DNA of 11,283 nt from positions 1-11,283 of the forward strand of contig CAZWLA010000045.1 of assembly GCA_964633845.1 (NCBI GenBank), written 5' to 3'. Position numbers and translations under genes: made by a program. This document shows, piece after piece, positions 1 to 6,514 of the stretch. The notes under the pieces were generated by a model, which made no database searches, had not been told where the DNA came from, and saw only the letters and a list, made by a program, of their open reading frames with translations. Source of the stretch: JADHTT01 sp964633845. GTDB lineage: Bacteria; Campylobacterota; Campylobacteria; Campylobacterales; Arcobacteraceae. The first letter of the stretch is position 1, and each line of letters begins with the position of its first letter.

Positions 1-107
1 ATACCACTAGCTACAAATGTAGCAGTGGTAAGAACTATTACTAAAAGTACAAGCATAATATCTATAAATGGTACAACATTCATAGAGTCAAATTTTTTAA
101 TTTGCAC
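1..107 (-). CDS. exbD: ExbD, energy-transducing protein of the TonB system (partial, C-terminus beyond window)
   Basis: Inner-membrane partner of ExbB that harvests the proton-motive force to energise TonB-dependent outer-membrane receptors. Only the first 35 codons are present. The frame opens with GTG at 107-105, preceded by a good purine-rich ribosome site (AAGGGA) five bases upstream, and overlaps the end of exbB by 11 bases. The peptide begins MQIKKFDSMNVVPFID and continues into a hydrophobic helix (IMLVLLVIVLTTATFV). Asp16 sits at the start of this helix, where the essential transmembrane aspartate of ExbD/TolR lies (motif P-x-x-D-x-x-x-x-L). The overlap with exbB indicates translational coupling, and tonB is the expected next gene in this lineage. 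TolR is the alternative, but its usual partners are not visible here and a TonB receptor lies immediately upstream. Confidence 0.85.
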   Translation of the reverse strand, partial: MQIKKFDSMNVVPFIDIMLVLLVIVLTTATFVASG

Positions 108-540
108 TTTGTCCCTTTTGTTCTATCTCCCAAAGTGCAACTAAAACTTCTATTTTCCTTGATAGATGATTATAAAATATCATAGATGGTATAGCAACTA
201 CAAGTCCCATTGCTGTAGCTTTTAGAGCTAGAGCCAAAGAACTCATAATAATCTTTACATCTATTTGAGCTGTTTGACCCATAGTATAAAATGTAATTAT
301 AATACCAAACACAGTCCCAAGAAGTCCAATATATGGTGCATTTGACCCAAATGAAGAGATGATTGATATATTATTTGTAAGATCAATCTCTAATTTTTCT
401 TTATATTTATATTTTTTTACATCAATTCTTTTAAAAAATATAAGTCTTTCAAAATAAAACCATAAAGCTAAAAAGCTCATCAAAGCTAAAATACCTAATA
501 TTCCATAATCAACAGTATCCTTTAAAATATCTATATTCAT
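97..540 (-). CDS. exbB: ExbB, proton-channel subunit of the TonB system
   Basis: A 147-residue inner-membrane protein that forms the ExbB-ExbD motor driving TonB. Three hydrophobic segments are visible at about residues 13-31, 69-88 and 100-124. The second carries the family motif APYIGLLGTVFGI and the third ALKATAMGLVVAIPSMIFYN, both typical of MotA/TolQ/ExbB proteins. It is much shorter than E. coli ExbB (244 aa) because the N-terminal periplasmic part is reduced, the form I know from Helicobacter and Campylobacter. At the position aligning with E. coli Glu176 (five residues before the conserved Thr of KATA) there is a leucine, with a lysine at 107 instead. The start ATG follows AAGG by nine bases. 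It lies downstream of a copper-receptor gene but is separated from it by a terminator, so it is probably transcribed on its own with exbD. Confidence 0.9.
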   Translation of the reverse strand: MNIDILKDTVDYGILGILALMSFLALWFYFERLIFFKRIDVKKYKYKEKLEIDLTNNISIISSFGSNAPYIGLLGTVFGIIITFYTMGQTAQIDVKIIMSSLALALKATAMGLVVAIPSMIFYNHLSRKIEVLVALWEIEQKGQSAN

Positions 541-565
541 ATATGCTTACCTTATTTTTAATATT

Positions 566-571
566 ATTGTA
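566..571 (-). promoter_or_regulatory. Possible -10 element of exbB-exbD
   Basis: Reading the minus strand, the 58 bases between the terminator and the exbB start contain TACAAT (571-566) about 25 bases before the ATG, within a very AT-rich stretch. Campylobacterota sigma-70 promoters often show only a -10 box with AT-rich periodicity upstream, and no convincing -35 is present here. Because the receptor gene upstream ends in a terminator, exbB needs its own promoter somewhere in this gap. The exact box is a guess. Confidence 0.3.
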
Positions 572-598
572 TCTAATTTTATGTAAGTTTCTTTATAT

Positions 599-635
599 AA
601 AAAAAGGGCAAAGATATAATCTCTGCCCTTTTTTA
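599..635 (-). terminator. Rho-independent terminator after the copper receptor gene
   Basis: An AT-flanked GC stem, AAAAAGGGCA (601-610) pairing with TGCCCTTTTT (624-633), is extended inward by AGAT/ATCT (612-615 with 619-622) past one A-C mismatch, leaving a three-base loop. Both strands end in a run of T, so the hairpin could terminate in either direction. Its position 23 bases past the stop codon of the receptor gene, on the strand of all neighbours, makes it the end of that transcript. It is the only strong intrinsic terminator I see in the window. Confidence 0.85.
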
Positions 636-657
636 AATTTATATAAATAATTAAATA

Positions 658-2664
658 TTAGAATTTATATTTTAAATTAGCATAAAGGTATCTACCTGGT
701 TCATTCATTGACATAACCTCTGAAGTTGTTGTATCACCTAAGAGTGTTAAGTCTTTATATGTATTTGATACAGCATAAGTTTTATCAAATAGATTATCTA
801 CACCAAGAGTTAAAGAGAAGTCTTTATTTAATTTTGTTTGTCCTTTTAGATTAACAATATTGTATCCATCAATTGTTTGTTCACCATTGTCACTATCATA
901 ACTATCCCAATCAGCAGAAGAAACAAGCTCAATAGAAGCATTTGTATTATCATCATAGTCATAAATCAATCCAATAGTGCTTTGAAGAGGAGCAATATCA
1001 GCTAAGTCTCTATCTGTACCACTACCAGTTAGTAAAGTATCTTTTTTACCTTTTTTATAAGCTAATGCAATCTCAAGTGTAACTTCATCATTTACATAGT
1101 AATCTGCATTTAGTTCAGCTCCATAAATAGTGGCATCAATATTTTCAAAATTATTAGTATTTGCTACTACTACTTTAGTATTAAAATATATATAATTCTT
1201 TAATTTACTGTAAAAAGTTTTTAATTTAACCATACCCATCTCATAATCCTTTTGTACACCTAAATCAATCTCATTATTTTGAGTTTGATTTAATGTATCA
1301 GTACCCTGAGATGTACCTGTTTTATTAATTACATACAGTTCTCTTGCATCTGGAACCCTATATGATCTCCCAACTCCAATAAAGTACTTTGTAGACTCAT
1401 CAACATTATATGTAGCAAATATATTTGCACTTAATGAATTAAAGCTTCTATCACTATCCGTAGATATTTTAGAATTTTGTACGTCTATATCAGTTTTATC
1501 ATATCTAGCACCAAATTCTACATCTGTTGTTCCAATAGTTTTTGTAGATGTTATAAAGATAGCATTATTTTGAGTATCTACATCATCTATACTTTTAAAC
1601 ATTGCATTTGGAAGAGCACCACTTTTACTATACTGTCCATCCCAATTTCTTTTACTAGTATCTAGTCCATAAGTAATCTCTTGATTTTTATAGTCAAATG
1701 TATTTAATACCTTAAATCCATCTACATCTGTTGTTAAATGATTTGTCATTTCAGTTGTAGCACCATTAACTCTGTACATTGTACTCATAGGATGATCAAC
1801 TTCACTATGATATGCTCTTACCTCTAATTTTTTAGAATATTTATTTAAATCTCTTAAAGTATAGTTAAAGTTTAAAATATCACTATCATCATAAACAGCA
1901 TCCATAGATGTACTTGGATAAAGTACATTATCACTTTCATTTCTTGTATAGCTTAATTCTATATCACTTTTATCATCAAGTTTTACAACTGTCTTTGCCA
2001 TCATTGATTGTTTTTCAAAAGCATCCATATCTTCATATGCAGGTGCTAACTTATTTGTTGGTGCTTTATCTTCTAATTGTTGCGCAAAGTCATTACCATC
2101 ACCATCTTTATATTGTCCACTCTCTTCTTTTGATACAGTTACTAATAGCTTTACTTTATCGCTTCCACCACTTGCACTAATCACAGCTTTTTTATATCCA
2201 AAACTTCCAATAGTTGTAGAAATATCACCACTTGGTTCTTCTGTAGGATTTTGAGTTTGTATTTTAACACCACCACTTAATGTACCCATCTCTGTTACAT
2301 CAAAAGGACCCTCTTTTATCTCTACACTATCAATATTTGTAGTAATTACATGTGAAGTTGGTGGATCCATTCTATTCATACATGCACCACATACCACAGC
2401 ATCATCAATAGTTACTCTAATATTGTCTCTCTTTTGACCTCTTAAAACAATATCATTTGCAACACCACTTCTTCTAATTAGTTGTATACTTGGTGATTTT
2501 TTTGCTAGTGCTTCTGCTAAATCTGCACTTTTAACTTCTTTTGTATTAACATTATTTACTACTTTAGTATTTATCTCTTCTGCAACTTCAATAGTTCCTA
2601 AATCAGCTGCTGATGCACTTATTGCTAAAGCACAAACTGCTGATATATAAATCTTTTTGTTCAT
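658..2664 (-). CDS. oprC: TonB-dependent outer-membrane copper receptor, OprC/NosA type
   Basis: A 668-residue outer-membrane importer, probably for copper. A signal peptide (about 1-20, ending SASAA) is followed by a TonB-box-like segment (GTIEV, 23-27), a plug domain (about 42-140) and a beta-barrel reaching the C-terminal phenylalanine (LYANLKYKF). The plug contains C95-M-N-R-M99 within GACMNRMDPPTSH, and the early barrel has H291-P-M293. Together these match the CxxxM and HxM copper-binding pairs known from Pseudomonas OprC, and the MDPPTS context is characteristic of the OprC/NosA family. The start ATG has a good site (GGAGAG, seven bases spacing). The gene follows nosD by 76 bases, a gap holding an 11-bp tandem repeat, and ends at a strong terminator. 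ExbB and ExbD, which would power it, are encoded next. NosA was first described in denitrifying Pseudomonas, fitting the nos neighbours. Copper specificity is inferred from motifs. Confidence 0.88.
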   Translation of the reverse strand: MNKKIYISAVCALAISASAADLGTIEVAEEINTKVVNNVNTKEVKSADLAEALAKKSPSIQLIRRSGVANDIVLRGQKRDNIRVTIDDAVVCGACMNRMDPPTSHVITTNIDSVEIKEGPFDVTEMGTLSGGVKIQTQNPTEEPSGDISTTIGSFGYKKAVISASGGSDKVKLLVTVSKEESGQYKDGDGNDFAQQLEDKAPTNKLAPAYEDMDAFEKQSMMAKTVVKLDDKSDIELSYTRNESDNVLYPSTSMDAVYDDSDILNFNYTLRDLNKYSKKLEVRAYHSEVDHPMSTMYRVNGATTEMTNHLTTDVDGFKVLNTFDYKNQEITYGLDTSKRNWDGQYSKSGALPNAMFKSIDDVDTQNNAIFITSTKTIGTTDVEFGARYDKTDIDVQNSKISTDSDRSFNSLSANIFATYNVDESTKYFIGVGRSYRVPDARELYVINKTGTSQGTDTLNQTQNNEIDLGVQKDYEMGMVKLKTFYSKLKNYIYFNTKVVVANTNNFENIDATIYGAELNADYYVNDEVTLEIALAYKKGKKDTLLTGSGTDRDLADIAPLQSTIGLIYDYDDNTNASIELVSSADWDSYDSDNGEQTIDGYNIVNLKGQTKLNKDFSLTLGVDNLFDKTYAVSNTYKDLTLLGDTTTSEVMSMNEPGRYLYANLKYKF

Positions 2665-2687
2665 TATTTTCTCTCCATTTTAATGTA

Positions 2688-2705
2688 ATATTAGTCTATA
2701 ATAAA
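2688..2705 (-). promoter_or_regulatory. Possible promoter core of the copper receptor gene
   Basis: On the minus strand the sequence after the tandem repeats reads TTTATTATAGACTAATAT. TTATAG lies 17 bases after a TTTACA that could act as -35 and sits inside the first repeat. TATTAT and TAATAT are alternative -10 boxes. A leader of about 25 bases to the GGAGAG ribosome site would result. The region is so AT-rich that the exact box cannot be fixed by reading. Confidence 0.35.
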
Positions 2706-2727
2706 ATTGTAAATTAATTGTAAATTA
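2706..2727 (-). repeat. 11-bp tandem direct repeat, candidate operator of the receptor gene
   Basis: Two perfect adjacent copies of TAATTTACAAT (minus-strand reading, 2727-2717 and 2716-2706) lie 42 bases upstream of the receptor start codon and overlap the likely -35 region. Direct half-sites spaced 11 bases apart are the usual target layout of OmpR/PhoB-type response regulators. A sensor kinase fragment lies at the right edge of the window, though the cognate regulator is not seen. Copper-responsive control is an inference from the gene it precedes. Confidence 0.45.
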
Positions 2728-2740
2728 ATGTATGGTTTTA

Positions 2741-3961
2741 TTAAAAATTATCATTTATGTTTACTATAGGCTTTTTATCCTCTAGTAATAAAACTGGATC
2801 TACAAAAGGAGCTAGATTTGCCAAAAAATCAATCATAGACATAACAGGGCTTCCATAGAAAAATTTCACTTTTTTATTATAGTGCCATAATTGTGCAGAG
2901 TATTGCATATTTTTATGTGTAGTATCCCCTACATTATCACCATTCGTATCAAACCCTGTATATCTATCCCAATAGTTATACTCTATACTATTTTTATGTG
3001 TAAAGTTTCCCCGTACATCTTTAGCTACATCTTCAATATTTCCAAATATTTTATTTCCTATGATAGTATTATTTTTAATTGCTGCATGAAAATGAAGTGC
3101 CTCTTTATTATAAGATATCTCATTGTATTTGATATATCTTTGCATCCCCTCCTCTTCCTCTTTTGTATCTATATAAAATCCATGAGTATTAAAACTAATC
3201 TTATTTTCTTTAAAAGTTAAATTAAGTCCACCTTTTACAACGACACCCATACCAGCAGCACCTCTAGAGCTTAAAATTTTATTTTTGTTTATTTTACTAT
3301 CCATGGCACCCATAAGTACAAGTCCAACAGAATTATATTTATATATATTATCAATCAATATATTATTTTTACTAAGACTTATTTGTGTTCCATATCTATT
3401 ATAGAAAAACTTATTATTTTTCATAATATTATTATGCGAATATGTTAATGTTGTATCTCGGCTACTCTCAATTATATTATCTTTAATAATACAATTACTT
3501 CCATACCATATTTTAAAAGCATCACCTTTTAAACTAATATCGTTATCTTTTGATTTAATATAGTTATTTGCAAAAATAGATGAATCAACAATTTTTAAGT
3601 TTATACCATATAGGTTATCAATTATTTTACAATTAAGTATTTGACAGTTTTTAGAGTTTTCAATTAAGATAGCACTATCAAGATTTTCCATACGCATACC
3701 ACTATTAGTAATAGTTAAATTATCTAAAATAACATTATTAGAATTTATTGTAATTACATCTCCAATTCCAGTACCTTTAATAACTACATCATCCTCTATA
3801 GCTATTATTGTAAGTGATTTTGTGATATTTAAATTACCAGTATAGATACCATTTTGGAGTTTTATAGTAGAACCAGCTTTAGCTTGATCTATTGCATTTT
3901 GAAGTGTATTTGAAAAAAGAAAAGAGATAAAACTAATAAAAATAAATATTATTTTAATCAT
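2741..3961 (-). CDS. nosD: NosD, periplasmic copper-handling protein for N2O reductase maturation
   Basis: A 406-residue exported protein. A signal peptide (about 1-17, FISFLFS) is followed by a parallel beta-helix of the carbohydrate-binding/sugar-hydrolase (CASH) type, seen as repeated short N-rich turns with I/L strands from about residue 30 to 325. Two family hallmarks follow: NYWDRYTGFDTNGDNVGD (329-346) and FFYGSPVMSMIDFL (367-380), then the terminal APFVDPVLLLEDKKP. In denitrifiers NosD sits on the periplasmic face of the NosFY ABC complex and is needed to build the copper-sulfur CuZ centre of N2O reductase, exchanging copper with NosL. H360 and the methionines at 373 and 375 lie in the C-terminal hallmark, but I cannot assign metal ligands. 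The gene follows the NosL-like gene by 20 bases with a GAGA ribosome site, so it belongs to the same operon. Confidence 0.92.
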   Translation of the reverse strand: MIKIIFIFISFISFLFSNTLQNAIDQAKAGSTIKLQNGIYTGNLNITKSLTIIAIEDDVVIKGTGIGDVITINSNNVILDNLTITNSGMRMENLDSAILIENSKNCQILNCKIIDNLYGINLKIVDSSIFANNYIKSKDNDISLKGDAFKIWYGSNCIIKDNIIESSRDTTLTYSHNNIMKNNKFFYNRYGTQISLSKNNILIDNIYKYNSVGLVLMGAMDSKINKNKILSSRGAAGMGVVVKGGLNLTFKENKISFNTHGFYIDTKEEEEGMQRYIKYNEISYNKEALHFHAAIKNNTIIGNKIFGNIEDVAKDVRGNFTHKNSIEYNYWDRYTGFDTNGDNVGDTTHKNMQYSAQLWHYNKKVKFFYGSPVMSMIDFLANLAPFVDPVLLLEDKKPIVNINDNF

Positions 3962-3981
3962 TTTATCTCTATAAATAAAAG

Positions 3982-4509
3982 TTAGATTCTTCCGTTTATA
4001 AGATTAACTAGACTAGGACTTATTTGTTCAAAAGTCATAATTCTTTTTCCACCATAGCTTTTTATAAATTCAGCTGCATCATCTCTATGCTCAAAAGCAA
4101 CTAGATCGTCACCAGATGGTGATGTAGCTCTTGAACCATATATGTAGTATGCATCTCTTGCATTAATAAGCTTCATAGTATTATAATCTGTTACAATAAT
4201 ATCTTGAAAATCATTTTCACTTTTAACACCTATATAATACCACTTCCCAGGTCTCTGATAAAATTCAAACATCGATTTAGGACTAGAAAAGTAAAGTTTC
4301 TTACCATTTTTTAATTCTATTTTAGAGGCCCATCTAGGCTCTTTATATACCTTTAAGTGTCTTACTACACATTCTGTATTTTTATCATAATCCATCACAT
4401 AATTTTTTTTAGCTTTTGCTAATGGTAAGTGTCCATGCCCATCATGTCCACCTTGTGCAAATGCAAAAACACTACTTACAACTAAACTAATTAAAATCTT
4501 TTTCAACAT
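3982..4509 (-). CDS. Divergent NosL-like secreted protein with His-rich N-terminus
   Basis: A 175-residue protein with a type I signal peptide (cleavage after VFAFA, residue 18) and no lipobox. The mature protein starts QGGHDGHGHLP, with histidines 22, 25 and 27 forming a likely metal-binding tail. The body resembles NosL in its second half: NARDAYYIYGSRATSPSGDDLVAFE (given in two parts as 116-128 and 129-140) and DDAAEFIKSYGGKRIMTFEQI (143-163). The CxxCKM metal motif of canonical NosL is missing, C47 is the only cysteine, and the SPMG methionine seen in family members from memory is a serine here. It lies between nosY and nosD with a strong AGGAGAG site, so it is coexpressed with a canonical NosL two genes upstream. 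It may be a soluble copper relay or a partner of NosD, but neither role is established by the sequence. Confidence 0.75.
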   Translation of the reverse strand: MLKKILISLVVSSVFAFAQGGHDGHGHLPLAKAKKNYVMDYDKNTECVVRHLKVYKEPRWASKIELKNGKKLYFSSPKSMFEFYQRPGKWYYIGVKSENDFQDIIVTDYNTMKLINARDAYYIYGSRATSPSGDDLVAFEHRDDAAEFIKSYGGKRIMTFEQISPSLVNLINGRI

Positions 4510-4532
4510 AAATTCTCTCCTATTTTAATATA

Positions 4533-5360
4533 TTAAACTAAATCTTTTTTCTGGAATATTTTAAATCCAGCAAATGCAAATATTAATCCAAGAACTACTG
4601 GATATCCAACTGATAATAATACAAAGGCTGATTGTTTGATATTATCTAAAATATGATATGCGACAGGTCCCATCACTGTTAGCTCTGGATCAAATAGCGA
4701 AATAGCTGCAACTCTAAATATTTCCATTGGATTTGCTAGAGCTATTGCTATAATTAATTCCTCACTATACCTTTGCTGCATCATAAGTGATATTAATGCT
4801 ATATCTATAAATGAAAGTAAAAATATCCATACAAAGAATGCAATTCCAAGTGCTACTTCTGATGACTTTACAAATGAAGATATAAAAAATGCAATTCCAA
4901 GAAATGCAGATGAAAGTGCAAATAATAATCCAGTATATAAAAAGAATATATCCCATGGGATAGTAGCACCCTTAATTGAACCATATACAATGGCAATCAC
5001 CATAGCTAATAATACTGGCAAATAAACTGTGATAAATCTACCAATAATTTTACCCCAATAGTATTGAGTCAATGATATTGGAAAAGAGAGCATATATTCT
5101 AATACATGACTATCTCTATCCCCTGATATTGATCTAACTGTTGTAATTAAAATAAATATAGGTAGTATAACTATTGTAATTTGAATATACATAAGTAAAA
5201 GTCGACTAAGCCCAGAAAAGCCCATAACCTGTGATTCTGTCACACCTGCTATAAAAAATAGTGCTATTAATCCTCCAAATACAAGTGAATAGACTAAAAA
5301 CCATTTTGCTCTAAGAGATTCTTTTAAATCTAAATATGCTATTAACATTAAATTTTTCAT
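4533..5360 (-). CDS. nosY: NosY, ABC-2 type membrane permease of the NosDFY complex
   Basis: A 275-residue inner-membrane protein with six hydrophobic segments at about 20-40, 54-75, 110-129, 138-163, 169-194 and 245-268, the normal size and topology of NosY. The cytoplasmic stretch SGDRDSHVLEYMLSFPISLTQYYWGK (79-104; the RDSHVLEYMLSFPIS portion is the most telling) matches the coupling-helix region of ABC-2 permeases, and LANPMEIFR (208-216) is a second NosY-like hallmark. NosY forms the membrane channel that couples ATP use by NosF to NosD. Its ATG overlaps the stop codon of the preceding nosL by one base (TAATG) with AAAGG seven bases upstream, which implies translational coupling. The unusual point is that nosL lies between nosF and nosY. 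In the Wolinella-type arrangement the order is nosF, nosY, nosL. Confidence 0.9.
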   Translation of the reverse strand: MKNLMLIAYLDLKESLRAKWFLVYSLVFGGLIALFFIAGVTESQVMGFSGLSRLLLMYIQITIVILPIFILITTVRSISGDRDSHVLEYMLSFPISLTQYYWGKIIGRFITVYLPVLLAMVIAIVYGSIKGATIPWDIFFLYTGLLFALSSAFLGIAFFISSFVKSSEVALGIAFFVWIFLLSFIDIALISLMMQQRYSEELIIAIALANPMEIFRVAAISLFDPELTVMGPVAYHILDNIKQSAFVLLSVGYPVVLGLIFAFAGFKIFQKKDLV

Positions 5361-5836
5361 TAATTACCTTTTCTAATAAGAGGGTTTTGAGTAGTTTCAC
5401 CTCGTAAAATTCTAAGTTTCACCTCATCATATCCAATAATTGTCTTTGATGGTTCTATGCTTGATTTTTGTTCATATGCACCAAAACCATAATCCATAGG
5501 TGTTCGACTATTTGTATCGTAATAAGCTTTTCTAGCATCTATGAATTTGCCATTTGTTGCATCATTAATATATATCTTTGCTTGATCTTCCCAAGTGATT
5601 TTTTCCTCTTTAAACCAAAGCACCATACATCCCAAATCATCAAACATATGGCTTTTACCATTATTTGGATTTACCACTTGTACTGCATAATGTCGTTCAC
5701 TTACAACCATTTTACAAAGATCACACATATCTCTATCCCAGTGTACCTTTTGCACACCATCTTTTATCTCTTTTTCACATCCCGTAAAGATTGAAATAAA
5801 TATAGCAATAAATAATATATATTTAAACTGTTTCAT
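5360..5836 (-). CDS. nosL: NosL, copper-binding lipoprotein chaperone
   Basis: A 158-residue lipoprotein that delivers Cu(I) to the N2O reductase assembly machinery. The signal peptide ends in IFTGC, so lipidation at C20 is predicted, although phenylalanine at the -3 position is less usual. The family metal motif is intact: M37-C38-D-L-C41-K-M43, followed by the conserved MFDDLGCM (64-71) and the NDATNGKFIDARKAYY region (91-106). Length is normal for the family. It overlaps nosF by 14 bases and nosY by one base, with TAGGAAAG about a dozen bases before the ATG, so all three are translationally coupled. A second, cysteine-poor NosL relative is encoded just downstream of nosY, and the pair may divide the tasks of binding and relay. 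Copper binding is family knowledge, and the residues that support it are visible. Confidence 0.92.
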   Translation of the reverse strand: MKQFKYILFIAIFISIFTGCEKEIKDGVQKVHWDRDMCDLCKMVVSERHYAVQVVNPNNGKSHMFDDLGCMVLWFKEEKITWEDQAKIYINDATNGKFIDARKAYYDTNSRTPMDYGFGAYEQKSSIEPSKTIIGYDEVKLRILRGETTQNPLIRKGN

Positions 5837-6461
5837 CAGATACTATCTTTCCTAGATCCATATATATTTGTCTATTTACTAAAGATTCAACCTCTTCAAG
5901 TCTATGCGTAACAAATAACAATATCTTTTCATTTTCATTTTGTTTTAAAAGTCTATAAAAATCATCTCTAGCTTTTGGATCTAAATTTGCTGTGGGTTCA
6001 TCATAAATAATAATATCACTTGGCTTTGCTAAACTAATAGCAATAAGAAGCTTTTGTTTCATACCACCACTTAAAGAGAAAAATGATTTACTCATATTAG
6101 CTGCAATATCTAGTTTCATCTCATTACAATAATGTATTATCAAGTCTTTATCTACATTTGCACTTGCATGAATATATGAGATCAATTCTGATACACTTAA
6201 TTTAATTGGTGGAGGTAGTTGAGGTACAAATGAAATATTTTCCAATACTTTTGTTCTCTCTTTTATTGGATCACATCCATTGATTAAAACATTTCCACTG
6301 CTTGGATGGTAGTATCCTAAAATAGATCTAATTAATGTAGTTTTACCAGCACCATTAGCACCCATTAATGCTATACTATCACCTTTTTTAAACTGACAAG
6401 TTACATCATCTAGTGATATATTTTTACCAAATTTTTTTGTTAAATTATTTACTTCTATCAT
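5823..6461 (-). CDS. nosF: NosF, ATPase subunit of the NosDFY complex
   Basis: A 212-residue ABC-transporter ATPase with all the working motifs: Walker A GANGAGKTT (34-42), Q-loop Q81 in FVPQLPPP, signature LSGGMKQK (130-137), Walker B IIIYDEP (150-156), a D-loop at NLD (159-161) and switch histidine H186 in VTHRL. The FVPQ followed by a proline run resembles NosF more than generic exporters. It is shorter than the roughly 300 residues of pseudomonad NosF and lacks a C-terminal extension, which I recall as common in Campylobacterota versions. No clear Shine-Dalgarno sequence precedes the ATG (AAATTTATGCC), but a 16-bp inverted repeat lies 11-26 bases upstream. The gene starts after a 53-base gap and heads the nos-type block. 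Confidence 0.9.
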   Translation of the reverse strand: MIEVNNLTKKFGKNISLDDVTCQFKKGDSIALMGANGAGKTTLIRSILGYYHPSSGNVLINGCDPIKERTKVLENISFVPQLPPPIKLSVSELISYIHASANVDKDLIIHYCNEMKLDIAANMSKSFFSLSGGMKQKLLIAISLAKPSDIIIYDEPTANLDPKARDDFYRLLKQNENEKILLFVTHRLEEVESLVNRQIYMDLGKIVSDETV

Positions 6462-6471
6462 GGCATAAATT

Positions 6472-6487
6472 TTATCTTATTTGATAA
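6472..6487 (-). promoter_or_regulatory. Perfect 5-6-5 inverted repeat upstream of nosF
   Basis: TTATC-TTATTT-GATAA is a perfect inverted repeat of 16 bases in the gap between the beta-barrel gene and nosF. The layout of two five-base arms around six bases is the same as the box I recall for the Campylobacter CRP/FNR-type regulator NssR (TTAAC-N6-GTTAA), although the base content differs. It could also be a small leader hairpin affecting translation of nosF, which has a poor ribosome site. Chance occurrence in so AT-rich a gap is quite possible. Confidence 0.25.
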
Positions 6488-6514
6488 TAAAACTTATTGA
6501 TTTAAAACAAGAAT

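Noticed and set aside
1908..2180. Plus-strand open frame opposite the copper receptor gene, rich in Leu, His and Tyr
   Set aside because: The odd composition is what an AT-rich coding strand gives when read backwards. The receptor frame is continuous and matches its family through this stretch.
2891..3220. Plus-strand open frame opposite nosD, with many Ile and Cys residues
   Set aside because: It overlaps the two best NosD hallmarks on the other strand and shows no domain of its own.
3000..3900. Repeat array or CRISPR-like periodicity in nosD
   Set aside because: The recurring AATAATAT-like words reflect the Asn/Ile turns of the beta-helix protein. Spacing is irregular and there are no conserved repeat units at the DNA level.
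4533..6461. Generic drug or lipoprotein ABC exporter instead of NosFY
   Set aside because: The ATPase and ABC-2 permease alone could be generic, but the two NosL-type proteins interleaved with them and NosD directly downstream make the Nos assignment much stronger.
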